DNA of 64,000 bases from HLUCCA09 sp965277275 (GTDB taxonomy: Bacteria > Pseudomonadota > Alphaproteobacteria > Rhodobacterales > Rhodobacteraceae): assembly GCA_965277275.1 (NCBI GenBank), contig CBDICG010000002.1:3100001-3164000 (forward strand), read 5' to 3'. Position numbers and translations under genes: made by a program. This document shows, piece after piece, positions 34,428 through 42,711 of the stretch (positions are counted from its first letter, which is position 1; each line of letters starts with the position of its first letter). The notes below the pieces were generated by a model. That model saw only the letters and a program-made list of their open reading frames with translations. It searched no databases and had not been told where the DNA came from.

Positions 34428-36124
34428 TGCCGGGTGATACGCTCAGCACCACAGGCGCGGACCTCTTTGCGCAAAGCCTGAAGGCCCACGGCATCGATAC
34501 GGTTTATGGTGTCCCCGGTGAGGAAAACACTGCCTTGGTCCAAGCGTTCACGCGGGAGGGGATCGAGCTGGTTCTCGTGCGGCATGAGCAATCGGCGGCG
34601 TACATCGCGTCGGTCGAGGCGCGGCTGACCGGCAAGCCTTCGGCGTGTCTGTCCACACTCGGGCCGGGCGCGATCAATCTGCTGGGCGGCGTCGCCGATG
34701 CGCAGCTCGACCATGCGCCCGTGCTGGCGATCACCGCGCAGGCGCCGCGCGAGCGGCAGCAGCGCACCTTCAGCCACCAGGTGATCGACCTTGATGCGCT
34801 GTTTGCTCCGGTCACGAAGTTCACCCGCACGCTCGGCACGGCGGAGGAAATCCCCGGCGCGGTCGCCGAAGCGCTGCGCGTCGCCGCCTCGCCGCGGCCC
34901 GGTGCGGCGCATCTGAGCCTTCCGCAGGATGTCGCTTGGGCCACGATGAAGGCCACGGAGGCACTGCCCGCTGCCGAGACGGAGCAGGGCTTGCCTGCGC
35001 CGCAGAGCATCTTGCGCGGCGCCGACGTGATCGCGCGCGCCAAGCGGCCCGTTGTGCTGGCTGGTGCCGGCGTGCTGCGCGGCGATGCGCACCAGCCGCT
35101 TGTTGCCTTCCTGCGCGCATCGGGCTTGCCCATGGCACATACGCTTGCCGCAACCGGCCTTCTGGCAGCGGAAGATCCGCTGATGCTAGGGCCTGTTGGC
35201 CTGCCCGTCAGCGACCACGCTGACATCGCGCTTGAGGCCGCCGACCTGATCGTCGCAATCGGTTTCGATCCTGAGGAGGTTCCGGCGGCGCGGTTCACCG
35301 ACGACGGCCGCGTGCCGGTCTTGTCTGTTTCCGAGCGCGCTCTGCCCGCCGACACCGGCTGGGCGCTCGCGGGTGAAGTCATGGGGAGTATCGGTTCCTG
35401 TTTGCGCGGCCTGACGCGGACGATGGAGGGGCTCGCGCGAGAAAAGCGGCCCCTTTTTACCGATGCCAAGCGCGCGCACGAGGCGCGTCGCGCAGATCTT
35501 GAAAATCCCGATGCGGATAGCCTGGCGCCGCTCAACCCACGCCAGATCTTCGGCGCGGTGCAACGCGCGTTACACCCTGAAGATCTGGTGATTTCTGGCG
35601 TTGGCCTGCACAAGATGGCCGCCGCGCGCTTGCTGTCGGGCCTCGCGCCCGGCCAGATCGTGATTCCGAACGGGCTCGCCGGGATGGGCATTTGCCTTCC
35701 CGGGACGATTGCTGCCGCGCGGACGCTTGCCGCGCGCGAGATCGCTCCCGAGACAGGGCGCGCGCTTGGGATTGCCGGAGACGGTGAATTGCTGATGAAT
35801 GTCCAGGAGATGGAGACGGCCGCGCGGCTCAAGCTGCCCGTCACGTTGCTGGTGCTTGTCGACGGTGGCTATGGCCTGATCGAGGGTGAGCAGATCGAGG
35901 AGACGGGGCAAAGCACCGACCTTTCCTTCACCAACCCGCGCTTCGACGACCTCGCCCGCTCGTTCGGCTGGGCGCATACGCCCATCGGGCGCAGTACCGA
36001 GGTTGCATCCGCATTGAGAGACGCTCGTGAGGTGGCGGGGCCGGTGCTGATCACCTGTCCCACGCTCTATGACGACGACATCGCGGTCGCGCTGGGCAAA
36101 CCCGCGAATGGTGCAGCCGCATGA
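34427..36124 (+). CDS. TPP-dependent acetolactate-synthase-like (IlvB family) enzyme
   Basis: 565 residues with the three TPP-enzyme domains: N-terminal VYGVPGEENTALVQAF with the catalytic glutamate in VRHEQSAAYIAS, STLGPGAINLLGGVADAQLD, and the C-terminal TPP/Mg motif GIAGDGELLMNVQEMETA ending with DGGYGLI. Such enzymes condense or decarboxylate pyruvate and related 2-oxoacids. No regulatory IlvN subunit is next to it, so a catabolic or non-biosynthetic role is more likely than branched-chain amino acid synthesis. Overlaps gdhA (1 base) and the PLD gene (4 bases). Confidence 0.9.
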   Translation: MPGDTLSTTGADLFAQSLKAHGIDTVYGVPGEENTALVQAFTREGIELVLVRHEQSAAYIASVEARLTGKPSACLSTLGPGAINLLGGVADAQLDHAPVLAITAQAPRERQQRTFSHQVIDLDALFAPVTKFTRTLGTAEEIPGAVAEALRVAASPRPGAAHLSLPQDVAWATMKATEALPAAETEQGLPAPQSILRGADVIARAKRPVVLAGAGVLRGDAHQPLVAFLRASGLPMAHTLAATGLLAAEDPLMLGPVGLPVSDHADIALEAADLIVAIGFDPEEVPAARFTDDGRVPVLSVSERALPADTGWALAGEVMGSIGSCLRGLTRTMEGLAREKRPLFTDAKRAHEARRADLENPDADSLAPLNPRQIFGAVQRALHPEDLVISGVGLHKMAAARLLSGLAPGQIVIPNGLAGMGICLPGTIAAARTLAAREIAPETGRALGIAGDGELLMNVQEMETAARLKLPVTLLVLVDGGYGLIEGEQIEETGQSTDLSFTNPRFDDLARSFGWAHTPIGRSTEVASALRDAREVAGPVLITCPTLYDDDIAVALGKPANGAAA

Positions 36125-37689
36125 AAGCGTGGAGGGATCAAGAGCGCGATCGAACGGCACCTCAGCCCGAGCTCTTGCTCACGGCGGCTGAGGCCTTCCC
36201 GCGGCTTGAGCAGATCGTTCTTGGCGCGCAGGACCGGGTCGCGGCCTCGTTTCGTGTGTTCGATCCGACGACAACGCTGCGCAGCGATGCGGGCCGCGCA
36301 ATTGGTAAAACCTGGTCAGACCTCATCGCACACACGCTCGGGCGCGGGGTGCGGATGGAAATCATCGTTTCGGACTTCGACCCGGTTGCGCGCTACGCGA
36401 TGCACCATCAGGCGCATCTTTCGGTCGCGCGCATGAAAGAGGCCGCTGCCAGATCCGGGCGGGCCGATCTCCTGACTGTCCGCACGGCCATGCACGGGGC
36501 TCGCGTCGGCTGGCTGCACCGGCTCGCGCTTGCGCCGATGGTGAACCGTTATCTCAAGGACATCGCGCGCATGCTGAACGATCTGAACGCGGACGAGCGT
36601 GATGCGCATTTCGATCTGTCGTCAGCGCTCCCCAAGCTCGTTCGACGGGATGCGCAAGGCCGCGCCAGGCCGAAGCCAGCGCACAAGCATGCGGTGCACC
36701 CCGTGACACATCACCAGAAGCTGCTCGTTGCCGACGGCCACGTGCTCTATGTCGGCGGCCTCGACCTGAACGACCGGCGCTACGATGGGCCGGATCACCG
36801 CCAGATCGGCTCGCAGACATGGCATGACGTGCAGATCGTCCTGCATGGCGAGGTCGCCGGGGACGCCGAGCGCCACATCCAGAGTTTCGAGGCGGAAACG
36901 AGCGGGATCGCCCGCCCGTCGCCCAAGTCCCGTCTGTTGCGGACCGTTTCCGCGAAGCGCGCGCCCTGGGCGCAGCGCCTCGGCCCGAAGCCGCTGATCA
37001 ACGAGCTTCAGGAGCGGCACCTCGCTGAGATCGCGCGGGCCGAGCGGCTGATCTATCTGGAATCGCAATTCCTGCGGGATCGGCATGTCGCCGCCGCATT
37101 GGCCGAACGTGCGCGCCAGGTTTCCGATCTCCGGCTGATCGCTATCCTGCCGGCCGCGCCCGAGGAGGTCGCCTTCGAGAACAGCACGTCGCTTGACTCG
37201 CGTTTCGGCGAAGCGATGCAGGCCTATTGTGTCGACAAGGTCGCCCGGGCGTTTGGCGACCGCGCAGTGTTCTGCGCCCCGGCCATGCCGAAGGTGGCAC
37301 CGCCGGATGGCACGCGCGGCACGCACCACGCCGCGCCGATTGTCTACGTCCACGCGAAGGTGTCGATCTTCGACGATGCCTGCGCGATCGTCAGCTCTGC
37401 CAACCTCAACGGCCGCAGCTTCAGGTGGGATACCGAAGCAGGTATCACCGTCACGGAGCCCGAGGAGGTGCGTGAGATCCGTCACCGTCTCATGGCGCAC
37501 TGGCTGCCCGACGATCCGCATCCGTCGCTTTTTGGTTTCGATACGGCCGCGCAGGGATGGAGGCGCCTGGCAAACGCCAATGCCGAGGCACCGCCGCTGG
37601 AGCGGAAGGGCTTTCTCTTGCCGTTCCCGCTCGAATCGGCCCGGCGCTTCGGCGTCCCGTTGCCGTTCCTTCCGCAAGAAATGGTGTGA
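36121..37689 (+). CDS. Phospholipase-D-family protein (cardiolipin-synthase/PLD-like)
   Basis: 522 residues with two HxKxxxxD motifs: HQKLLVADG followed by GGLDLNDRRYD (about residues 200-220) and HAKVSIFDD followed by SSANLNGRSF (about 410-430). No clear signal or membrane helix, so probably cytoplasmic or peripheral. Either hydrolyses phospholipid or transfers phosphatidyl groups; its size is closer to PLD than to bacterial Cls. Fused by a 4-base overlap to the IlvB-like gene. Product and substrate not predictable from sequence alone. Confidence 0.9.
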   Translation: MKAWRDQERDRTAPQPELLLTAAEAFPRLEQIVLGAQDRVAASFRVFDPTTTLRSDAGRAIGKTWSDLIAHTLGRGVRMEIIVSDFDPVARYAMHHQAHLSVARMKEAAARSGRADLLTVRTAMHGARVGWLHRLALAPMVNRYLKDIARMLNDLNADERDAHFDLSSALPKLVRRDAQGRARPKPAHKHAVHPVTHHQKLLVADGHVLYVGGLDLNDRRYDGPDHRQIGSQTWHDVQIVLHGEVAGDAERHIQSFEAETSGIARPSPKSRLLRTVSAKRAPWAQRLGPKPLINELQERHLAEIARAERLIYLESQFLRDRHVAAALAERARQVSDLRLIAILPAAPEEVAFENSTSLDSRFGEAMQAYCVDKVARAFGDRAVFCAPAMPKVAPPDGTRGTHHAAPIVYVHAKVSIFDDACAIVSSANLNGRSFRWDTEAGITVTEPEEVREIRHRLMAHWLPDDPHPSLFGFDTAAQGWRRLANANAEAPPLERKGFLLPFPLESARRFGVPLPFLPQEMV

Positions 37690-37694
37690 GGGTC

Positions 37695-37719
37695 GGAACA
37701 ATCCTTCGGTGGCGCCGTT
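37695..37719 (+). promoter_or_regulatory. EcfG-type promoter for csbD-like gene
   Basis: GGAAC (37695-37699), 18 bases, TT (37718-37719), 36 bases before the ATG at 37756. Extended GGAACAAT. Confidence 0.8.
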
Positions 37720-37755
37720 CTCTCGATGTAACCAAGGCAGCCACAGGAGGACGCC

Positions 37756-37953
37756 ATGAATTGGGATCAAGTCGAAGGCAATTGGAAAGAGTGGAAGGGC
37801 AAGGCCCACGCGAAGTGGGGTGAGCTCACCGAGGATGAGATGGAAGAGGCGCGCGGCGACCGCGAGCGCCTCGAAGGTCTGATCCAGCAGAAATACGGCA
37901 AGACCAAAGAGGAAGTGCGGGAAGAGGTCGACGAGTGGCTGAAGGCCGCCTGA
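37756..37953 (+). CDS. CsbD-family stress protein
   Basis: 65 residues, MNWDQVEGNWKEWKGKAH and KWGELTEDE matching CsbD (YjbJ) over the full length. A small, charged, abundant protein of unknown function that is a classic sigma-stress target in both Bacillus and Proteobacteria. ACAGGAGGAC ribosome site, own EcfG-type promoter and a strong terminator 20 bases downstream. Confidence 0.93.
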   Translation: MNWDQVEGNWKEWKGKAHAKWGELTEDEMEEARGDRERLEGLIQQKYGKTKEEVREEVDEWLKAA

Positions 37954-37974
37954 CCCTACCGGAGGGCGTAACAA

Positions 37975-38008
37975 AAAAGACCCCCGCAGTATCGCTGCGG
38001 GGGTCTTT
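37975..38008. terminator. Bidirectional terminator between csbD and brkB-like genes
   Basis: Near-perfect hairpin: stem AAAGACCCCCGCAG / CTGCGGGGGTCTTT with a 5-base loop and A/T tracts on both sides. Serves the forward csbD transcript and the reverse brkB-like operon. Confidence 0.93.
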
Positions 38009-38035
38009 CATTGTCAGGCGGTGAAGCGCGCTTGT

Positions 38036-38968
38036 CTAGCTTTGCACCGCGCCGAGCGTGTCGGCCTTCACCGCGCCGCGCTCGCCCATAGGCAGGTCCT
38101 CGCCGACGGTGCTGTCTTTGGCTGTCTGTGCTTCCATCTCCGCATCGAGCTCGCCGCCGACGAGAACGACAAAGGCCGACAGCCAGAACCATGTCAGCAG
38201 GATCACAACGCCACCCAGCGTGCCGAACGTCTGGTTGTAGGAAGCGAAGGACGTCACGTACCAGGAAAAGAGCGCCGATCCGATGAGCCATGAGATACTG
38301 GCCACCACGGCGCCCGGCGTGATCCAACGCCATTTGGCGCGTCGCCGCGACGGCGCAAGGCGGTAGAGCACCGCAAGGCCCAGCACCACGACGCCCAGCA
38401 GGATCGGCCAGCGTAGCAAGAGCGCCCAGCTTTCCAGACCGGCGAGCGCCAGCACAGACGGCAGTGCCACGAGCAGCGCCAGGGCGAAGGTCACACCGAG
38501 GATCAGGCCGATGGCGAGCAAGAGCTTGGTGGCCGTGACTTGCATGAAACCGCGATCTTCGTGCTCGTCATAGACGATGTTCAGGCCCTGCATCAGGGCT
38601 GCTGTCCCCTTCGTGGAAGAGTAGAGCGCGAGGATCAGACTGATCGCGACAGTGGACGTCAGGGCCGTCGCGCCCGCCGAGGACACCTCGCGGCTTTGAT
38701 CGAGAAGGATGTTGGCTGCCTGCTGCGGCATTACTGCGGCAATTCGTTCGAACTGCGCGATCAGATCCTCGGGATCAACCAGCAAGCCGGTGATCCCCAC
38801 CAATGCCGCGATAGCGGGAAAGATCGCCAGCAGCCCGTAGAACGCGATACCGGCGGCGACCAGGCTCACCCGGTCGTCGCCGATCTCCCTCCAGACGCGC
38901 TTGAGAACATCACGCCAGCCGCGCCACGGGATGTGGCGCGGCCATTCTGCATTTCTTCCGCGTGACAT
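38036..38968 (-). CDS. YihY/BrkB-family membrane protein
   Basis: 310 residues from the ATG at 38968. Six helices with the YihY signature DRVSLVAAGIAFYGLLAIFP near the N-terminus and YNQTFGTLGGVVILLTWFW in the C-terminal half. Once called ribonuclease BN in error; probably a transporter or membrane-remodelling protein. Last gene of a five-gene run (41073 to 38036) of envelope proteins. Confidence 0.9.
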   Translation of the reverse strand: MSRGRNAEWPRHIPWRGWRDVLKRVWREIGDDRVSLVAAGIAFYGLLAIFPAIAALVGITGLLVDPEDLIAQFERIAAVMPQQAANILLDQSREVSSAGATALTSTVAISLILALYSSTKGTAALMQGLNIVYDEHEDRGFMQVTATKLLLAIGLILGVTFALALLVALPSVLALAGLESWALLLRWPILLGVVVLGLAVLYRLAPSRRRAKWRWITPGAVVASISWLIGSALFSWYVTSFASYNQTFGTLGGVVILLTWFWLSAFVVLVGGELDAEMEAQTAKDSTVGEDLPMGERGAVKADTLGAVQS

Positions 38969-38972
38969 GGCC

Positions 38973-40040
38973 TCAGGAATTCCTGCCGGTGGCGGTGGCA
39001 TGCGCGTCGCGGCTGGCTTTTGCGACACGGTCCGCGCCGCTGCGGATAGACTTTGATGCTTCCTCTGCGGCGGTCTTGCCATCGGGCAATGACGAGGCCA
39101 CCGAGCGCAGCGTTTCCGCAGAGGCGGCCTTCGCTTCCGTGGTAGCCACGCTGGCGGCCTGCCCCAACGCGGCGCGCTGTTCGGCCCAGACCCGCTCCGC
39201 TTCGTCGAAGAGCCGGTCGGAGAACGCGCCAAACGCGTTGTCCTCGACCCGGGTGCGGGGCAGGGCGGCACCGACGAAAGCGCCAGCCACGGCGGCTGCA
39301 AGGCCGACGGCCAAGGGCTGTTGCTCAAACGTTGTGCGGCCCCGCACCTTCGCCTCGGCTGCCATCCGTTCCATCGCCATCCGGCCTTGAATTGCGCGAA
39401 GGCGCGCCTTCTGCACCTTGGTCTTCGCTTCGGCGGACATCTCGTCTATCCCGTCCTCGAGCCGGTCGATAAGATCCGCGACCTGCGCGGAGACGCGCAG
39501 CCGCACTGTCGAGGCCGTGTCGCGCAGATCGTCGAGGTTCGTTTCCAGCCAGTCGCGCGCCTGATCGAAGGCCAGCTCGAACCGGCTAGTATCGTCGTCG
39601 CGCGGCGCGGTGCGCTGTGCGGGACGATCCCAGCGTGTGCGCGACGTTTCCGGATAGCCGGGTGTCGTGGCTTCGGCAACGCGGCGGTCGAACTCCGATG
39701 TCAGTGGATCGCCGTGCTGGCGAAATCCTGATGCCGTCGACTCCGCTCGTTCGTCATAGGCAACCGGGGAAGGGCGCGCTTCCTTGCCTTTTCGGGCCGC
39801 GCCGAAGACCAGCCAGGCAATTCCCGCCCCAGTCAGCGCGACGGCCGCCGGATTGGCCTTTGCAGCGTCTGTAAACGCACGGCCCATGTCACCGCCGTGG
39901 CGTTGAACGGTTGATGTCACGGTGTCGACAATTGCCTCGGCGGACACACTGTCCTGCAACGCTTCGAGGGTGTTGGAGAGCGCGTTCCGCTCCGCTGCGA
40001 TTTCGCGTTCGATGGCATCGGGAGAAGCTGTGTCAGGCAT
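38973..40040 (-). CDS. DUF3618-family membrane-associated protein
   Basis: 355 residues. The N-terminus IEREIAAERNALSNTLEALQ matches DUF3618, followed by a hydrophobic helix (PAAVALTGAGIAWLVFG) and a long alanine/glutamate-rich region with a second helix (LAVGLAAAVAGAFVGAALPR). Function unknown; commonly next to YqjE-like and YtxH-like genes, as here. Overlaps the following reading frame's neighbour (start 40040, previous stop 40033). Confidence 0.8.
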   Translation of the reverse strand: MPDTASPDAIEREIAAERNALSNTLEALQDSVSAEAIVDTVTSTVQRHGGDMGRAFTDAAKANPAAVALTGAGIAWLVFGAARKGKEARPSPVAYDERAESTASGFRQHGDPLTSEFDRRVAEATTPGYPETSRTRWDRPAQRTAPRDDDTSRFELAFDQARDWLETNLDDLRDTASTVRLRVSAQVADLIDRLEDGIDEMSAEAKTKVQKARLRAIQGRMAMERMAAEAKVRGRTTFEQQPLAVGLAAAVAGAFVGAALPRTRVEDNAFGAFSDRLFDEAERVWAEQRAALGQAASVATTEAKAASAETLRSVASSLPDGKTAAEEASKSIRSGADRVAKASRDAHATATGRNS

Positions 40041-40434
40041 TGGTTGTCTCCTTGATCATTTGCACGTCGGCTTGAATGCTTTCGGCTGTGCGGGTTGGGG
40101 CGAGGCTCGACGCAGAAAGGCCGCGCAGGCCGCCCATGGCGAGCACGAAAGCGAGAAGCGCAAAGCCGAGCCCCACGATCAGCGAGGCCCAGCCCGGCTC
40201 AAGGCCAAGCTCCACGATCGCCGCAACCAGAGCGGCGGCAAGCACGTGCAGCGCGGTGAGAGCGAAGACGATGGCCGCCACCAGAAGGCCCGCAGCTGCG
40301 ATTGCGCGCTTGAGGTTTTCGTCGATCTCGGCCCTCGCCAGATCGACCTCCTTGCGCATCAGGCTGCTGATGCGGCTCGCGGCATCGCTCAGCAAATCCG
40401 CCGGGCTGCGCTCGTCCATAGAGGTGTGTTTCAT
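40033..40434 (-). CDS. Phage-holin-like (YqjE/DUF1469) membrane protein
   Basis: 133 residues. An amphipathic N-terminus (SRISSLMRKEVDLARAEI) typical of the Phage_holin_3_6/YqjE family, then two helices around a short turn. Despite the name these are chromosomal envelope proteins, not phage lysis genes. Overlaps both neighbours by 4-8 bases. Confidence 0.85.
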   Translation of the reverse strand: MKHTSMDERSPADLLSDAASRISSLMRKEVDLARAEIDENLKRAIAAAGLLVAAIVFALTALHVLAAALVAAIVELGLEPGWASLIVGLGFALLAFVLAMGGLRGLSASSLAPTRTAESIQADVQMIKETTNA

Positions 40435-40979
40435 CCCGAAACCCTCCGGCCGAGCTCAGACGGCGTGTAAAAATCCCGCTCTGCGTCCTGCTCGGGGCTG
40501 GATGCACGGGCGACGCGGGCCGCGAAGAAGCCGAGCGCCGCAGCCCCCGCAAGAAACAGTGCCGGTCTACGACGCGCGAAGCCGCGCATGTCTGCTAGGG
40601 CGGCATCAAGATCCGTGTGCCGCAGGTGGGCCGCCGTGCTTTCAAGCACTGCCGAGGCTTGGCTCAGCACCTGCTTCTGCGCCGAACCAGCGGGCTGTTC
40701 ATCCGCTGCGGTGCGCGTTGCGCGGGCCTGCTGCGAGACATGACGTGCCGCGTCGTCGGCCACGCCACTCACGCGATCGCTTGCGGTCTCATAGGCGTCG
40801 TACCAGGCTTCAGATGCCTTGTTGCGAAGCTTGTCAGCCGTACGATCCGCCTCCATCTTTGCGGCGTTCAGCGCGTCCTGACCTTCTTGCTTCGCGTCCG
40901 ACAGCGCCGCGTCTAGCTCGGGCTTTCCGTCCGGTGCTGTGTTCGTGGATGAGGGGGTGGGCTTCAGGTGTTCAGTCAT
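40431..40979 (-). CDS. YtxH/ElaB-like membrane-anchored protein
   Basis: 182 residues: a long helical, charged N-terminal part (DALNAAKMEADRTADKLRN and repeats of the same type) and one C-terminal helix (RRPALFLAGAAALGFFAARV) as in ElaB/YgaM-type ribosome- or membrane-associated proteins. Its start is 26 bases after the tiny 22-aa gene. Confidence 0.7.
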   Translation of the reverse strand: MTEHLKPTPSSTNTAPDGKPELDAALSDAKQEGQDALNAAKMEADRTADKLRNKASEAWYDAYETASDRVSGVADDAARHVSQQARATRTAADEQPAGSAQKQVLSQASAVLESTAAHLRHTDLDAALADMRGFARRRPALFLAGAAALGFFAARVARASSPEQDAERDFYTPSELGRRVSG

Positions 40980-41004
40980 TTCGTTCTCCTAACGTCCGTG
41001 AGAT

Positions 41005-41073
41005 TCAAAACGCGAAGTTGATGACAGCGAGGGCGACGACGACGACGCCGATCACGTAAAAAATATTGTACAT
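41005..41073 (-). CDS. Tiny hydrophobic membrane protein (22 aa)
   Basis: ATG at 41073, stop at 41005: one membrane helix of the type YVIGVVVVALAVINFAF. Ribosome site GGGAGCG. Not found by length cut-offs but supported by its EcfG-type promoter and position at the head of the envelope operon. Similar 20-30 aa one-helix proteins accompany stress operons in related bacteria. Confidence 0.6.
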   Translation of the reverse strand: MYNIFYVIGVVVVALAVINFAF

Positions 41074-41137
41074 TATCCGCTCCCGGTGTTTGGCGTGGCT
41101 GCCACGAGCGCGAGCCCATGACGTGCGTTGGACTGGA

Positions 41138-41162
41138 AACGCAGCTTTGGGGCGAAAGTTCC
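41138..41162 (-). promoter_or_regulatory. EcfG-type promoter for envelope operon (41073-38036)
   Basis: GGAAC (41162-41158), 18 bases, TT (41139-41138), 64 bases before the tiny gene's ATG. A second GGAAC lies 25 bases upstream without a matching -10. Confidence 0.72.
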
Positions 41163-41266
41163 GATAAGAGCGGACAGGACCGTTCCTACCCTTCGCCAGA
41201 GTGCAGCAGTCCGGTGAGCAGCGTGTGCGGGAGTGGACGGGGCGGCCCGGCAGCCCCCAATTCGGC

Positions 41267-41659
41267 CTAGGCGGAGCGATGTGGATCCGGCACGTGGGTC
41301 AGGGCCCGTTCCAGTGTTGCCAGCATTTCGCCGGTCGTGAAGGGTTGCGCGATGTAGATTGCGTTCGGCAGCAGTTTGACTTTCGCTTTGTCCGAGAGCG
41401 CGGGCGCCCCCGCATCGTCGACCATGACCAGCGCCGTCCGCGCGACCGTCAGCAGCGCCAGCAACTTCTCAGCGTCGGGATCCAAGTGCGAAAACCGCAA
41501 CACCGCGGCCTGAAACAGGGCACCCCCCCGGATCGCAGCGATTGCATGATCCGCTGATGAAACGACCACCGGACAGCTCCCGTGCCAGCGGCCGAGGATG
41601 ATCTCGGCGATATCTTCAGCGACGAGAGAGTTGGGTTCGAGGATGAGAACAGTCTTCAT
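41267..41659 (-). CDS. Receiver-like protein without a phosphorylation site
   Basis: 130 residues with the receiver-domain fold pattern (VLILEPNSLVAEDIAEIIL; AAVLRFSHLD; LVMVDDAGAP; IYIAQPFTTGEML). The phospho-acceptor aspartate expected after strand 3 is arginine (AVLRF) and the conserved lysine is glutamine (IAQPF). The acidic pair is reduced to one glutamate. It is therefore probably a pseudo-receiver that binds partners without phosphorylation. Divergent from the Crp/Fnr gene 82 bases away. Confidence 0.75.
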   Translation of the reverse strand: MKTVLILEPNSLVAEDIAEIILGRWHGSCPVVVSSADHAIAAIRGGALFQAAVLRFSHLDPDAEKLLALLTVARTALVMVDDAGAPALSDKAKVKLLPNAIYIAQPFTTGEMLATLERALTHVPDPHRSA

Positions 41660-41741
41660 TTTCGCGATCTGTCAGGTTTGCGTTGCACTCAACCTGTCAT
41701 GCCGCCAGAATCGCCGCATTAACATTTGATGTAGGCTGACC

Positions 41742-42488
41742 ATGCGGAACCAAATCAGGTGCGAGAGCTGTCCGCTCCATCAGTTCGAGGTCTTTGCGGA
41801 CTTCAGCGCCGACGATACCGCGGCAACACAGCGCTTCAAATCGGGAGAGATGCAGGTGGAGGCGGGAACCACGCTGCTTGCAGAAGGATCGAATGCAGCA
41901 CAGCTCTACACGACGCTCGAAGGCATGGGTGTCCGCTACAAGACAAGCGAGGACGGACGGCGCCAGGTCATCAACTTCGTCTTTCCAGGAGACTTCATCG
42001 GCCTGCAGGCAGGAGTTATGGGGGAGATGCAGCACTCGGTCGAGGCCACAACCGATATGCGGCTGTGTGTTTTTGACCGCAGCGATCTCTGGCCTTTCAT
42101 GAAGGCCAATCCCGAGCGCGCGTTCGATCTGACATGGCTCTCCTCCGTAGAAGAGCACATGGTCGCCGAAGCGTTGGCGACAGTTGGTCAACAGCCTGCC
42201 GTAGCGCGTATCGCGTGGGCGCTTCTGAGGCTCTTTCGCAGAGGGGCGGCGGTCGGACTAGCCAATGATGGGGACAGCATTCCGTTCCCGTTCCGGCAGC
42301 AGGACCTTGCGGATGCCATGGGGCTCTCACTCGTCCATACGAACCGCATCTTGCGAACGCTGAGAGAAAGCCGCTGTGTCGAGTGGCACGGCGACGTTCT
42401 GCAAATTCTGGACTTGCCGGGCCTGATCGAGCGCGCCGGATTGTCGTACGAAACGGAACCATTCGCGCGGATGAGGCCTCTTGTGTAG
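41742..42488 (+). CDS. Crp/Fnr-family transcription regulator (FixK/FnrL-like class)
   Basis: 248 residues. Cysteines near the N-terminus (CESCPLHQFEVF) in Fnr-like spacing, cNMP-binding fold (FKSGEMQVEAGTTLLAEGS, INFVFPGDFIGLQAG), and a C-terminal HTH_Crp with FPFRQQDLADAMGLSLVHTN. Two near-N-terminal cysteines alone are not enough for a 4Fe-4S cluster, so oxygen sensing is uncertain. Close to, but not inside, the EcfG set (no promoter match found). Confidence 0.88.
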   Translation: MRNQIRCESCPLHQFEVFADFSADDTAATQRFKSGEMQVEAGTTLLAEGSNAAQLYTTLEGMGVRYKTSEDGRRQVINFVFPGDFIGLQAGVMGEMQHSVEATTDMRLCVFDRSDLWPFMKANPERAFDLTWLSSVEEHMVAEALATVGQQPAVARIAWALLRLFRRGAAVGLANDGDSIPFPFRQQDLADAMGLSLVHTNRILRTLRESRCVEWHGDVLQILDLPGLIERAGLSYETEPFARMRPLV

Positions 42489-42503
42489 TCTGGGCGCGGA
42501 GCG

Positions 42504-42623
42504 TTATTTTCGCTTGGAGCGGTGGTCCTTTTCCTCCGTGCTGCGACGTCCGAGAACAGCCGCGCCAATCGCGGCTCCCACGGCCCCGACTGTTACGGCA
42601 GGGAGCAATAGTTCGATGCTCAT
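42504..42623 (-). CDS. Tiny membrane protein (39 aa)
   Basis: ATG at 42623 with GGAGGACGG upstream: MSIELLLPAVTVGAVGAAIG then an arginine/lysine tail (RRSTEEKDHRSKRK). One helix with a positive cytoplasmic end. Supported by its own EcfG-type promoter 34 bases upstream. No family recognised. Confidence 0.6.
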   Translation of the reverse strand: MSIELLLPAVTVGAVGAAIGAAVLGRRSTEEKDHRSKRK

Positions 42624-42656
42624 GTTCCGTCCTCCGGTTGCGACGTTCTCCCGATG

Positions 42657-42681
42657 AACTCAGGCTGAACGCCGAAGTTCC
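42657..42681 (-). promoter_or_regulatory. EcfG-type promoter for 39-aa gene
   Basis: GGAAC (42681-42677), 18 bases, TT (42658-42657), 33 bases before the ATG at 42623. Confidence 0.75.
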
Positions 42682-42711
42682 ATCAGAAGAACGGGACATT
42701 CGGACGCAGGG

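Noticed and set aside
34504..35844. Reverse open frame of 446 codons
   Set aside because: Antisense to the TPP enzyme, which has the GDG-N motif and catalytic glutamate in the forward frame.
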